Source: an uncultured Eubacteriales bacterium (GTDB lineage: Bacteria > Bacillota > Clostridia > TANB77 > CAG-508). Taken from it: DNA of 64,000 nucleotides. The notes below the pieces were generated by a model. The model was not told the origin of the DNA, made no database searches, and saw only the letters and a program-made list of their open reading frames with translations. The translations under genes and the position numbers were made by a program. Shown in pieces: positions 54,885-63,562 of the stretch. Numbering within the stretch: the stretch's first letter is position 1; each line of letters starts with the position of its first letter. The stretch is from contig CAJKVH010000001.1 in the NCBI GenBank assembly GCA_905203305.1, positions 1-64,000 on the forward strand, written 5' to 3'.

Positions 54885-54900
54885 TTAGATAATTATCAAA
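54885..54900. promoter_or_regulatory. Possible Fur/PerR-type operator before dps
   Basis: TTAGATAATTATCAAA is a near-palindrome of the kind recognised by Fur-family repressors. It lies just upstream of a TATAAT (54918-54923) and about 100 bases before dps. Inferred from form and context only. Confidence 0.4.
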
Positions 54901-54998
54901 TATAAAAATTATTTTGTTATAATCATTTTTCTACCTGCTTAAAATGTATAAAATCCACAAAAAAGTCTATACTAAGCAAAAAAGAAAGGAAGTTTTTT

Positions 54999-55436
54999 AT
55001 GGAAAATTTATTAAATAATTTAAACAATTTTTTATGTGATTTAAACGTATTTTACAGAAAATTACAAAACTATCATTGGAATATAAAAGGAGCATCATTT
55101 TTTGTTATTCATTCAAAATTAGAAGAATATTATGATGATATAAATGACCAAATAGATGAAATTGCAGAACATATTTTATCTATTGGCGGTCAACCTTTAG
55201 GCAAATTAGAAGATTACCTAAAATCAAGTAAAATTTTAGAAGCTTCAAATCAAAAAATAACTAAAGAGGCTGTATTAAATTCAATTTGTAAAGATTATTC
55301 CACTCTTTTGACAGATTCCATAAATATAAAAAAATTAGCAGATGAAAACTCTGAATTCAAAACATCTGCTTTAATGGATTCATTTATTGAATATTATGGT
55401 AAAAAAATATGGATGATAAAACAAAGTTTAGAGTAA
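54999..55436 (+). CDS. dps: Dps-family ferritin-like protein
   Basis: Stores iron and protects DNA from peroxide. 145 residues in a four-helix ferritin fold: LNVFYRKLQNYHWNIKG..FFVIH (ferroxidase His), LEEYYDDINDQIDEIAEHI (Asp, Glu) and IGGQPLGKL are standard Dps elements. AAAGGAAG precedes the ATG. It ends overlapping the 3' end of the convergent membrane gene (55428). Confidence 0.92.
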   Translation: MENLLNNLNNFLCDLNVFYRKLQNYHWNIKGASFFVIHSKLEEYYDDINDQIDEIAEHILSIGGQPLGKLEDYLKSSKILEASNQKITKEAVLNSICKDYSTLLTDSINIKKLADENSEFKTSALMDSFIEYYGKKIWMIKQSLE

Positions 55437-55967
55437 TATTCCATAACTTCTATTTACTGGATCTTTAAATATACCCAAATTAGGTGTTTTATATGTGAAA
55501 ATAATAAAAAGACTAAATATTATAATTAATATCATTGCTAATTTATTATCACATAAAACACCTTTTTTTATTAATTTATATGCTGTATATTCTCCTAAAA
55601 AGACCCCCACAAAGAAACTTCCAATATCTAAAATAGCAAAATTAGTGCCTATTACTCCTGTGTATGTATAAAAAAATATTACAACAAAACTTAATGCTAC
55701 TATAATTCCTATAGTTTTCGCACATAAAAAGTTATTTATTTTATCTTTTTTTCTAAAATAAATTAATCCTATAATTGTTGTTATAAACATTGGGAAAAAT
55801 AAAAGTTTTAAATGCTCCCATGTACTTTCATTTACTGCAGAAAATGCAGCTACAACTATATTTTTATTTGACCATTCATACGTAAAGTGTAAAATAGTTC
55901 CTAAAATCCATGCAAAAATTACACTAAAAATCTGAAATTTTAATAATTTATTTTTTGTACTAAACAT
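55428..55967 (-). CDS. Polytopic membrane protein (DUF6512-like)
   Basis: A 179-residue protein with six probable transmembrane helices. The run VAAFSAVNESTWEHLKLLFFPMFIT is a distinctive loop seen in the uncharacterised DUF6512 family. No known transporter motif. Its start follows AAGGGGG. Function unknown. Confidence 0.65.
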   Translation of the reverse strand: MFSTKNKLLKFQIFSVIFAWILGTILHFTYEWSNKNIVVAAFSAVNESTWEHLKLLFFPMFITTIIGLIYFRKKDKINNFLCAKTIGIIVALSFVVIFFYTYTGVIGTNFAILDIGSFFVGVFLGEYTAYKLIKKGVLCDNKLAMILIIIFSLFIIFTYKTPNLGIFKDPVNRSYGILL

Positions 55968-55997
55968 ATTTATCCCCCTTATATTATATATGTAAAA

Positions 55998-56036
55998 TAA
56001 AAAACAAAAAGAACCGATCCTAATTTAAGGATCAGC
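55998..56036 (-). terminator. Terminator after pyrBI
   Basis: GATCCTTAAATTAGGATC hairpin then a U-rich run on the minus strand. Confidence 0.7.
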
Positions 56037-56052
56037 CCATTTACTTTTAAAA

Positions 56053-56469
56053 TTATTCACTTAATGTTTCACAATATTTGCAACGATATTTTTTCTTTTC
56101 TTTGTCTGCTAAAACAAATACTTGGTCAAGCTCTTGCTCTATAGATGTAATACATCTTGGATTTTTACATTTAACGATATTTACTATTTTTTGTGGAAGT
56201 TCTACATGATATTTATCAACTCTTACATCATCTTTTATGATGTTTATTGTAATATTTTGATCTAAATATCCTAAAATATCTAAATCCAAATCTATTTTCT
56301 TATCTATTTTTATAATATCTTTTCTTCCCATTTTTTTGCTTTTTGCATTTGTTATAATTGCAACAGAACAGTCTAATTCTCCGAGATTTAATAATTCATA
56401 TATTTCAAGACCTTTTTTGGCTTTTATATGATCAATTACAATTCCATTTTTTATACTATCTATGTTCAA
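56053..56469 (-). CDS. pyrI: Aspartate carbamoyltransferase regulatory subunit
   Basis: Allosteric subunit binding CTP/ATP and PyrB. 138 residues: the nucleotide-binding N-domain (NGIVIDHIKAKKGLEIYELLN, with His and Lys) and a C-terminal zinc domain with CKNPRC and YRCKYC (four Cys). Lies 11 bases after pyrB. Presence of PyrI as in enterics and many Clostridia implies a regulated holoenzyme. Confidence 0.95.
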   Translation of the reverse strand: MNIDSIKNGIVIDHIKAKKGLEIYELLNLGELDCSVAIITNAKSKKMGRKDIIKIDKKIDLDLDILGYLDQNITINIIKDDVRVDKYHVELPQKIVNIVKCKNPRCITSIEQELDQVFVLADKEKKKYRCKYCETLSE

Positions 56470-56480
56470 TTTAATTCCTC

Positions 56481-57395
56481 CTATTCTATATCTAATAATT
56501 TAAGTATAAGTGCCATTCTTATGTATTTACCATATCCTGCTTGTTTAAAATAGCAAGCTCTTGGGTCATCATCTACTTCTACTGATATTTCATTTACTCT
56601 TGGTAATGGATGCATTATACATAAGTCTTTTTTTGCTTTTTCTAATTTTTCTTTATTTAGTATATAATAATCTTTTAATCTTAAATAATCTTCTTCATTG
56701 AAAAATCTTTCTTTTTGAACTCTTGTCATATAAAGAATGTCTAGATCTCCAATGTATTCTTCTATATCATTTGTTTCGATATATTGAATATTGTTTTTAT
56801 CTAATATTTCTTCTTTTACATATTCTGGCAATTTAAGTTCTTCAGGCGAAATTAAAATAAATTTTATATTTTTATATCTTGACATTGCAGTAATTAGAGA
56901 ATGAACTGTTCTTCCAAATTTTAAATCTCCACAAAGTCCTATTGTTAAGTTGTCTAACCTTCCTTTTTCTGATGATATTGTTAACAAGTCTGTTAATGTT
57001 TGTGTTGGATGGTTATGTCCTCCATCTCCAGCATTTATTATTGGAACTGTTGATTTTTCAGATGCTACAAGTGGTGCACCCTCTTTTGGATGTCTCATTG
57101 CTATTATATCACTATAACATCCAACTACTCTTATTGTATCAGATACACTTTCTCCTTTTGAGGCTGAACTTGATGATGCTTCTGAAAACCCTATTACATT
57201 TCCTCCAAGTTCCATCATTGCAGCTTCAAAGCTTAGTCTTGTTCTTGTACTTGGTTCAAAAAATAAAGTAGCCAATTTCTTATATTTGCACTTTTCTTGA
57301 TATTTTTCAGGATGTGCAATTATATCTTTGGCTACTTTTATTAACTCGTCTATTTCTTGTACTGTTAATTCTTTAATATCGATTAAATGTTTCAT
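56481..57395 (-). CDS. pyrB: Aspartate carbamoyltransferase catalytic subunit
   Basis: Condenses carbamoyl phosphate, from CarAB, with aspartate. 304 residues: FFEPSTRTRLSFEAAMMELGG (carbamoyl phosphate loop), SSSASKGESVSDTIRV (catalytic Ser-Lys loop), AGDGGHNHPTQTLTDLLTI, LTIGLCGDLKFGRTVHSL and IMHPLPRVNEISVEVDDDPRA. AAGGAGG precedes the start. pyrB-pyrI form an operon. Confidence 0.97.
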   Translation of the reverse strand: MKHLIDIKELTVQEIDELIKVAKDIIAHPEKYQEKCKYKKLATLFFEPSTRTRLSFEAAMMELGGNVIGFSEASSSSASKGESVSDTIRVVGCYSDIIAMRHPKEGAPLVASEKSTVPIINAGDGGHNHPTQTLTDLLTISSEKGRLDNLTIGLCGDLKFGRTVHSLITAMSRYKNIKFILISPEELKLPEYVKEEILDKNNIQYIETNDIEEYIGDLDILYMTRVQKERFFNEEDYLRLKDYYILNKEKLEKAKKDLCIMHPLPRVNEISVEVDDDPRACYFKQAGYGKYIRMALILKLLDIE

Positions 57396-57468
57396 TTTTT
57401 TCCTCCTTAATTTTTTCTTATTTTATATCATTCATTTTTTGATGTCAATATTTTTTATTAATATAAAT

Positions 57469-57508
57469 AAAGTTTATAAATCGGACATTTTTCCGATCTA
57501 TAAACTTT
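57469..57508 (-). terminator. Hairpin terminator after thioesterase gene
   Basis: AAAGTTTATA-ATCGGA / TCCGAT-TATAAACTTT stem overlapping the end of the gene. Confidence 0.8.
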
Positions 57509-57923
57509 CCTTTTCTGTAGCATTTACTAATATGCAATATGCTTCTTCATCATGTTTTTTTAAGTTTATTGGCTTTAATTCTGTACTTGTAAAACAATGT
57601 TTTGTTTCTCCTGTTAGCACTAAATCTCCTGTTTTTTTGTTTGTAATTTCATATGACACAACCATTTGTACACCTGTAAATTTTTTAATTTTGGCTTTTA
57701 TTACCAATATGTCTCCAAATGTTGATGGGTGTTTATATGTACAGTTTACACCAAGTACTGGTATCATTATTTTCTTTTCTTCTAATGTTTCATAAGGTAA
57801 TTTAATTTCTTTTAAAAATTCACATCTTGCTTCTTCTAAAAATCTAATATAATTTGAATGATGTGTTATTCCCATTTTATCTGTTTCATAATAATTTATA
57901 GTTCTCTCAAAAATAAATTCCAT
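57498..57923 (-). CDS. YbgC/FadM-like acyl-CoA thioesterase
   Basis: A 141-residue hot-dog-fold thioesterase. FERTINYYETDKMGITHHSNYIRFLEEAR contains the Asp (YETDKMG) and the long helix that starts with the HxNYIRxxEEAR block of 4-hydroxybenzoyl-CoA-type thioesterases. The physiological acyl-CoA is unknown. It starts 15 bases after the recD2 stop, so they may be cotranscribed. Confidence 0.88.
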   Translation of the reverse strand: MEFIFERTINYYETDKMGITHHSNYIRFLEEARCEFLKEIKLPYETLEEKKIMIPVLGVNCTYKHPSTFGDILVIKAKIKKFTGVQMVVSYEITNKKTGDLVLTGETKHCFTSTELKPINLKKHDEEAYCILVNATEKESL

Positions 57924-57937
57924 TTTTTGCCTTCTTT

Positions 57938-60159
57938 CTATATTTCTAATTTATATTTTAAACCTGTATTTCTTTTTTTACTATCTACATTTTGTATCAT
58001 AAAATTAATAGTTCTTAAATCACTAATAACTATTAAAAGCTTTCTTGCCCTTGTTATTCCCGTATATAGCAAGTTTCTCGTAAGTAACATTGGCGCAGCT
58101 TTTGGTATGCACATAATTACAACATCAAATTCACTTCCGCTGTGCTTTGTGTATTGTTATGCTATAACTATGTTCAATTTGATCTAAATCTGTAAATTGA
58201 TACCATGCTGTTTTTTCATCATCAAATTTTATTTCTACATTTTTTTCTTTTTCATCAATATCCATGATTGTTCCAAATTCCCCATTAAATACACCTGAGC
58301 CTGTTTCATTAGTGATTTTTCTTTCCCAGTAAATATCATAATTATTTTTCACCTGCATTATTCTATCTCCCACTCTATAAATGGTGCTTTGGGTGACTCT
58401 TTCTTTTTTGTCATCACTTTCTGGGTTTAATACATTTTGAAGTGATTTATTAAGTTCTTTTGTTCCAATTATTCCTTTTTTAGTTGGTGTAAGTATTTGG
58501 ATATTTTCAAAAAAATCATAATTTCCAAACTTTTTCAATCTTCCTGTACAAAGTGATATAACTTGTTCTAAAACTTTATCTTGGTTTTGTTCATTTATAA
58601 AGAAAAAGTCTTCTTTTGAATCTTCTTCCATTTCATCTTTTGAGACAAACCCTTTTCCTTCATTTATTCTATGTGCATTTACTATTATTTTACTTTTTGC
58701 TGCTTGTCTAAAAATTTTATCTAGATGTATTGTGGTTATTCTTTTAGATTCTATCATATCTTTTAAAACACTTCCAGGTCCCACAGATGCAAGCTGATCG
58801 CTATCTCCAACTAATACCAGTTTTGTTCCTAAATATACTGATTGTAATAAATAATTCATTAAAAACATATCTACCATTGACATCTCATCTACAATTACAA
58901 TATCAGCATCAATTGGTGCTCCTTGATAATCTTGACTTTTTTTATATAAACCATCATCATTTATTTTTCCAATTTCTAAAAGCCTATGTAATGTACTTGC
59001 TTCTATTCCTGTCATTTCTGTCATTCTTTTAGCTGCTCTACCGAGTTGGTGCAGCTAAAACAATTTTGTTATTGTGTTTTTGGTATATTTCTATAATAGA
59101 TTTTATGATTGTTGTTTTTCCAGTACCAGGTCCTCCTGTTATAATTGTTACATTATTGTCATTTACTGCTTTTACCGCTTCTTTTTGTTTTTCTGATAAT
59201 TCTATTCCATTATATTCCTCTACTCTTTCAATTTCCGACTTTATGCCTTTTACTTTTTTAGAATTATGAGAACTATCCAATTTTTTTAATCTGTTGCTAA
59301 TTGCAACTTCCGTATTATAAAAGCTTTCTAGGTAAACCCACTCTACGCCATCATCTCTTTCTTCAATTACAATTTCGCCTTTAGCTTTTAAATGAATTAT
59401 CCCATTTTCTACTTCTTCTACACTTATATTTAGTAAATTTACAACAAATTCTTCAAGATTTTGTAAAATTGTACAAGAATGTCCATTATATGTTACTTGT
59501 ATTAAAGCATATTTGATTCCGCTTGTTATTCTTTTTAAACTAATAGTTTCAATTCCAATTTTAAGAGCCATTTCATCTATTTGTTTAAAATTTACACCTT
59601 TTGCAAGGTCTATTAATATATATGGATTTTCATTTATTTCATCTATAGCATTTATTCCAAGCTTATCAAAAATTCTTTTTGCATTTTCAATTCCAATATT
59701 AAATTTCTTTAAAAACTCTACAATTTGCCAAACTCCCCAGCTCTCTATAAAACTTTCTGAAATTTCTAAAGCTCTATCTTTGCTTATTCCTCTTACTTCT
59801 TCTAGCTTTTCTGGTTCGTATTTTATTATATCAACAGTATTTTCGCCAAATTTATTTACAATCTTTCTTGCTGTTGCAGGCCCTACTCCTTTTATAGTTC
59901 CATTACCAAGATATCTCTCTAATGCCTCAACCGTTTTTGGCATTAGTTTTTCAAATGTTTCGACTTTAAATTGCTCTCCATATTCTTTATGTTCAACAAA
60001 GTTTCCCACAACCTTTATGTCATCACCTTCAGCTATAAAAGGAAGATAGCCAACTACTGTTTCTATCTTCTCTAATTCATTTGCATATATTTCGGCTATT
60101 GTATAGCTATTTATTTCATTTTGATATATTATTCCTAGTACTTCTCCTGTTAATTCCAA
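57938..60159 (-). CDS. recD2: RecD2-type DNA helicase with two CGG +1 shifts
   Basis: With two C-skips a 739-residue RecD2, the usual length. N-terminal OB/HhH part: GNGTIKGVGPATARKIVNKFG; Walker A IITGGPGTGKTTIIK (342-353). The first shift (59041) converts LAAPT-R-stop into LAAPT-GRAAKRMTEMTG, the family's invariant motif Ia; VDEMSMVDMFLMNYLL and VGDSDQLASVGPG (II, III) follow. The second shift (58137) changes HKAQ-RK-stop into ITIHKAQ-GSEFDVVIM, motif VI, then LLYTGITRARKLLIV completes the protein. Start is TTG 60159 after AAAGGAAAAG. The three pieces alone would each lack essential ATPase motifs. Confidence 0.92.
58137..58139 (-). other. CGG +1 frameshift site 2 (RecD2)
   Basis: CAG-CGG-A becomes CAG-GGA, Gln-Gly674, restoring the helicase sequence HKAQGSEFD. 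Confidence 0.92.
59041..59043 (-). other. CGG +1 frameshift site 1 (RecD2)
   Basis: ACT-CGG-T becomes ACT-GGT, Thr-Gly373 in APTGRAAKRM. Frame 0 hits TAG directly after the CGG. Confidence 0.92.
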
Positions 60160-60172
60160 GTCTTTTCCTTTC

Positions 60173-60204
60173 TCCCCATTTGGGGACGGTCCTCTTTTGG
60201 GGAT
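60173..60204. repeat. Dispersed repeat before recD2
   Basis: CCCCATTTGGGGACGGTCC followed by TTTTGGGGAT, immediately upstream of the recD2 ribosome binding site. Confidence 0.85.
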
Positions 60205-60373
60205 TATTTAATATTAATATCACATTCAAAAAAAACTGTCAATTATTTTCAAATAAAAACTCACCTGGATCTTGCAATATGAGTCATGTGAGTTCTGTTG
60301 TTATGTCAATTTAGTATACTTCTTTAAAATCCTATTTTTTCCTCATTTTGACCACTAATTCTACCTATTCTTA

Positions 60374-60402
60374 TTGACTTTTAGCCCAATAAATAATATA
60401 CT
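60374..60402 (+). promoter_or_regulatory. Sigma-A-type promoter of por operon
   Basis: TTGACT, 17-base spacer, TATACT, about 33 bases before porG. The interval 60205-60373 otherwise shows only a weak AACTCAC / GTGAGTT hairpin (60257-60297). Confidence 0.75.
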
Positions 60403-60434
60403 ACATTTATAAAAAATAAGGAGGACATATAAAG

Positions 60435-61013
60435 ATGGAAAACCTAATAGAAATAAGATGGCATGGCCGTGGAGGACAAGGAGCAAAAACAGCTTCTCTA
60501 CTTTTAGCAGATGCCGCATTTAATACTGGAAAATACATTCAAGGATTCCCTGAATATGGACCAGAAAGAATGGGTGCACCAATTACAGCTTATAACCGTA
60601 TAAGCAATAACCCTATAACAGTACATAGCAATATTTATGAACCTGACTATGTAGTAGTAGTAGATGATACTTTATTAGAAACAGTTAATGTTACATCTGG
60701 GTTGAAAAAAGATGGAGCAATTGTTATAAATACTACAAAATCTGCAGATTACCTAAAATCTGTATTAAATGGATATGAAGGAAAAATTTATACAATAGAT
60801 GCAAGAAAGGTTTCAATGGAAACACTTGGAAGATATTTTCCAAATACTCCAATGCTTGCTGCAATTGTAAAAGTTACTAATATAATGAATCCTGATGACT
60901 TCCTAAAAGACATGGAAGGATCATTTAAACACAAATTTGCTAAAAAGCCTGAAGTTATTGAAGGAAACATGAAAGCATTAAAAATGGCTTTACAAGAAGT
61001 AAAAGAAATTTAA
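60435..61013 (+). CDS. porG: Pyruvate:ferredoxin oxidoreductase gamma subunit
   Basis: Gamma chain of the four-subunit 2-oxoacid:ferredoxin oxidoreductase. 192 residues: IRWHGRGGQGAKTASLLLADAAF near the start, FPEYGPERMGAPITAYNRIS and IDARKVSMETLGRYFPNTPMLAAIVK. These are family hallmarks. AAGGAGG precedes the start; the gene opens the porGDAB operon, transcribed from the promoter at 60374. Confidence 0.95.
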   Translation: MENLIEIRWHGRGGQGAKTASLLLADAAFNTGKYIQGFPEYGPERMGAPITAYNRISNNPITVHSNIYEPDYVVVVDDTLLETVNVTSGLKKDGAIVINTTKSADYLKSVLNGYEGKIYTIDARKVSMETLGRYFPNTPMLAAIVKVTNIMNPDDFLKDMEGSFKHKFAKKPEVIEGNMKALKMALQEVKEI

Positions 61014-61014
61014 A

Positions 61015-61046
61015 TTCCCATTTGGGGACTTTAGTTTCGGTGAAAT
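61015..61046. repeat. Dispersed repeat between porG and porD
   Basis: TTCCCATTTGGGGACTTTAG inside the operon, two bases after the porG stop and 16 bases before the porD ribosome binding site. Confidence 0.85.
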
Positions 61047-61074
61047 TGGAGAACAAAATGAAAGGAGTAAAAAA

Positions 61075-61371
61075 ATGACAAATATAGATAAAAACACACC
61101 AATGGAAGATTTAACTATTGGTGGAAATATATATGAATCTGGAAACTCAAAAGAATTTAAAACTGGTGACTGGAGAAGTATGAGACCTGTTTATATTGAA
61201 GAAAAATGTAAACAATGTGGTTTATGCTTCCCTGTTTGCCCAGAAAATGCAATTCCAGTAAATAAAGATTTAAAAAGAGAAGATTTTGATTTTGATTTTT
61301 GTAAAGGATGCGGAGTATGTGCCAAGGTATGTCCTTTTAAAGCAATCGAAATGAAGGAAGAAGGTGTATAG
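61075..61371 (+). CDS. porD: Pyruvate:ferredoxin oxidoreductase delta subunit (2[4Fe-4S] ferredoxin)
   Basis: A 98-residue ferredoxin-like subunit carrying electrons to external ferredoxin. Two clusters: CKQCGLCFPVCPENAI (C-x2-C-x2-C-x3-C) and CKGCGVCAKVCPFKAI. The N-terminal GDWRSMRPVYIEEK is typical of PorD. Start at 61075 follows AAAGGAG. The next gene starts three bases after its stop. Confidence 0.95.
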   Translation: MTNIDKNTPMEDLTIGGNIYESGNSKEFKTGDWRSMRPVYIEEKCKQCGLCFPVCPENAIPVNKDLKREDFDFDFCKGCGVCAKVCPFKAIEMKEEGV

Positions 61372-61374
61372 ATT

Positions 61375-62568
61375 ATGAGTATAAGAGAGAGATTAAGTGG
61401 TAATGAAGCCGCAAGTTTTGCTATGAAACAAATAAATCCTGATGTTGTTGCTGCCTTCCCTATCACACCATCAACAGAAATCCCACAATATTTTTCTACC
61501 TTTGTGGCTAATGGTACAGTTGATACAGAATTTGTTACAGTTGAAAGTGAACATAGCGCAATGTCAGCATGTATAGGTGCAGAAGCTGCAGGAGCAAGAG
61601 CAATGACTGCAACTTCATCAAATGGTTTATCTTTTATGTGGGAAATGATTTACATTGCATCAAGCCTTAGACTTCCTATAGTTATGAACTTAGTTAATAG
61701 GGCTGTTTCAGGTCCACTAAATATTCATAACGATCATTCAGATGCTATGGGAGTTCGTGATAGTGGTTGGATTATGCTATTTTCTGAAAACAACCAAGAA
61801 GCTTACGATAACCTACTTATGGCTCACAGAATAGCTGAACATAAAGATGTTTTATTACCTTTAATGGTTTGTCAAGATGGATTTATTACATCACATTCTA
61901 TTGAAAATATAAATTTAGAAGATGATAAAGAAGTTAAAGATTTTGTCGGAACATATAAACCTGAACATTACTTACTAAATGAAAAAGAACCAATGTCAGT
62001 TGGTCCACTTGACTTACAAGCATTTTTATTTGAACATAAAGCTCAACAAGCAATTGCTATGAAAAAAGCAAAAGACGTTATACTTGAAGTTAGCAAAGAT
62101 TTTGAAAAATGGACTGGAAGACATTATGAATTATTTGAAAAATACAAATTAGATGATGCTGAGCTTGTAATAGTATGTATGAATTCTACTGCTGGAACAA
62201 CAAAATTTGTTGTAGATAAATTAAGAGATCAAGGAATCAAAGCAGGTCTTCTAAAAATAAGAGTTTATAGACCATTCCCTGCTGAAGAAATAGCTAAAGC
62301 TTTAGAAAATGCCAAAGCTGTTGCTGTTTTAGATAAATCAGATTCATTAAACGCTGCAGGTGGAGCTCTATTTTCTGATGTTACTTCTGGAATGTTTGTA
62401 AATAATATTCATGTACCAACTGTAAATTATGTTTATGGTATTGGTGGTAGAGATGTTCCTGCAAGTGATATAGAAAGTGTCTTTTCTGACTTAGCAAAAA
62501 TTGCTGAAACTGGAAATTTAGAAAACCCATATAGATACTTAGGTTTAAGAACAAAGGAGGGAAAATAA
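61375..62568 (+). CDS. porA: Pyruvate:ferredoxin oxidoreductase alpha subunit
   Basis: 397 residues. NEAASFAMKQINPDVVAAFPITPSTEIPQYF is the pyrimidine-side TPP/CoA domain signature; EHSAMSACIGAEAAGARAMTATSSNGLSFM and LVNRAVSGPLNIHNDHSD are hallmark blocks, and KSDSLNAAGGALFSDV is in the C-terminal domain. Combines with beta to bind TPP. Stop and next start are two bases apart, with GGAGG in front of porB. Confidence 0.96.
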   Translation: MSIRERLSGNEAASFAMKQINPDVVAAFPITPSTEIPQYFSTFVANGTVDTEFVTVESEHSAMSACIGAEAAGARAMTATSSNGLSFMWEMIYIASSLRLPIVMNLVNRAVSGPLNIHNDHSDAMGVRDSGWIMLFSENNQEAYDNLLMAHRIAEHKDVLLPLMVCQDGFITSHSIENINLEDDKEVKDFVGTYKPEHYLLNEKEPMSVGPLDLQAFLFEHKAQQAIAMKKAKDVILEVSKDFEKWTGRHYELFEKYKLDDAELVIVCMNSTAGTTKFVVDKLRDQGIKAGLLKIRVYRPFPAEEIAKALENAKAVAVLDKSDSLNAAGGALFSDVTSGMFVNNIHVPTVNYVYGIGGRDVPASDIESVFSDLAKIAETGNLENPYRYLGLRTKEGK

Positions 62569-62569
62569 A

Positions 62570-63514
62570 ATGGCATATAATTTAAAAGAAGTAGTTGCAA
62601 ATAAACCTTCAAGATTTAGCGAAGGTCACAGAATGTGTGCTGGTTGCGGTGCCCCTGTTGTTGCAAGACATATATTAAGAGCTTTAAAAGAAGAAGATCA
62701 TGCTGTAATATCTTGTGCTACTGGATGTATGGAAGTATCTACTTTTACTTATCCATATACATCTTGGACAGATTCTTTTATCCACACAGCTTTTGAAAAT
62801 GCAGCCTCTACTCTATCTGGTGTAGAAGCAGCTTACAAATCTTTAAAAAAGCAAGGAAAAATAGATAATACAACTAAATTTATAACTTTTGGTGGGGATG
62901 GTGGAACTTATGATATAGGTTTACAATCTTTATCTGGAGCTATGGAAAGAGGTCATGATATGACTTATGTATGCTATGATAATGGTGCATACATGAATAC
63001 AGGAATTCAACGTTCTTCTGCAACACCAAAATTTGCAGACACAACAACAACTCCTGCTGGTAAAGTTATACCTGGAAAAATGCAATCAAGAAAAGATTTA
63101 ACAGCAATTATGGCAGAACATCATCTTCCTTATGTTGCTCAATCTATTGCATTTATGGATTTTAGAGACCTATATGAAAAAGCAGAAAAAGCAATTTATA
63201 CTGAAGGTGCTACATTCTTAAATGTATTTTCGCCTTGTCCACGTGGTTGGGGTTATGATACTCCTGAACTTATGACAATTAATAAATTGGCTGTTCAAAC
63301 ATGCTATTGGCCTTTATATGAAGTTGTAGATGGTAAATATAAGATTACTTATAAACCTGCAAAAAAACTTCCAATTGAAGAATTTTTAAGACCTCAAAAA
63401 AGATTTAGACACATGTTTAAACCTGGAAATGAATGGATGATTGAAGAATTTCAAAAAGAAGTTGATAGACGTTGGGATGAACTTTTGAAATTAGAGGAAA
63501 TTACTAATAAATAA
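62570..63514 (+). CDS. porB: Pyruvate:ferredoxin oxidoreductase beta subunit
   Basis: 314 residues, TPP-binding. CAGCGAPVVARHIL holds the first two cluster Cys, CATGCMEVSTF the next, and TFGGDGGTYDIGLQSLSGAMERG is the GDG-x(20+)-N TPP motif, continued by CYDNGAYMNTGIQRSSATP. Together with Pta and two AckA it converts pyruvate to acetate, ATP and reduced ferredoxin, a typical anaerobic Clostridial route. Confidence 0.96.
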   Translation: MAYNLKEVVANKPSRFSEGHRMCAGCGAPVVARHILRALKEEDHAVISCATGCMEVSTFTYPYTSWTDSFIHTAFENAASTLSGVEAAYKSLKKQGKIDNTTKFITFGGDGGTYDIGLQSLSGAMERGHDMTYVCYDNGAYMNTGIQRSSATPKFADTTTTPAGKVIPGKMQSRKDLTAIMAEHHLPYVAQSIAFMDFRDLYEKAEKAIYTEGATFLNVFSPCPRGWGYDTPELMTINKLAVQTCYWPLYEVVDGKYKITYKPAKKLPIEEFLRPQKRFRHMFKPGNEWMIEEFQKEVDRRWDELLKLEEITNK

Positions 63515-63518
63515 AATT

Positions 63519-63554
63519 AAAGCACTTTACGTAAATGTAAAGTGCTTGTTTTTT
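63519..63554. terminator. Terminator of the por operon
   Basis: AAGCACTTTAC / GTAAAGTGCTT stem with T-run, between porB and the convergent ferredoxin gene. Confidence 0.85.
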
Positions 63555-63562
63555 GATATTTC

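Noticed and set aside
2333..59043. Nine pseudogenes produced by independent frameshift mutations.
   Set aside because: All lesions are the same event (a C before an in-frame GGN), all lie at glycines, and no other stops or indels are seen in these genes.
2333..59043. Systematic sequencing or polishing error adding C before GG.
   Set aside because: Hundreds of other NGGN sites are unaffected, no common context is seen, and errors should hit all codon phases. Not fully excluded; raw reads would settle it.
2333..59043. Classical programmed frameshifting with slippery sequence or Shine-Dalgarno-like stimulator, as in prfB.
   Set aside because: The preceding codons differ widely and no shared upstream purine-rich element or downstream hairpin was seen; CGG itself is the only common feature.
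2333..59043. Simple reassignment of CGG to another amino acid (Trp, Gln or Gly) read as a triplet.
   Set aside because: Triplet reassignment would leave the frame unchanged, but downstream sequences match homologues only after a +1 shift.
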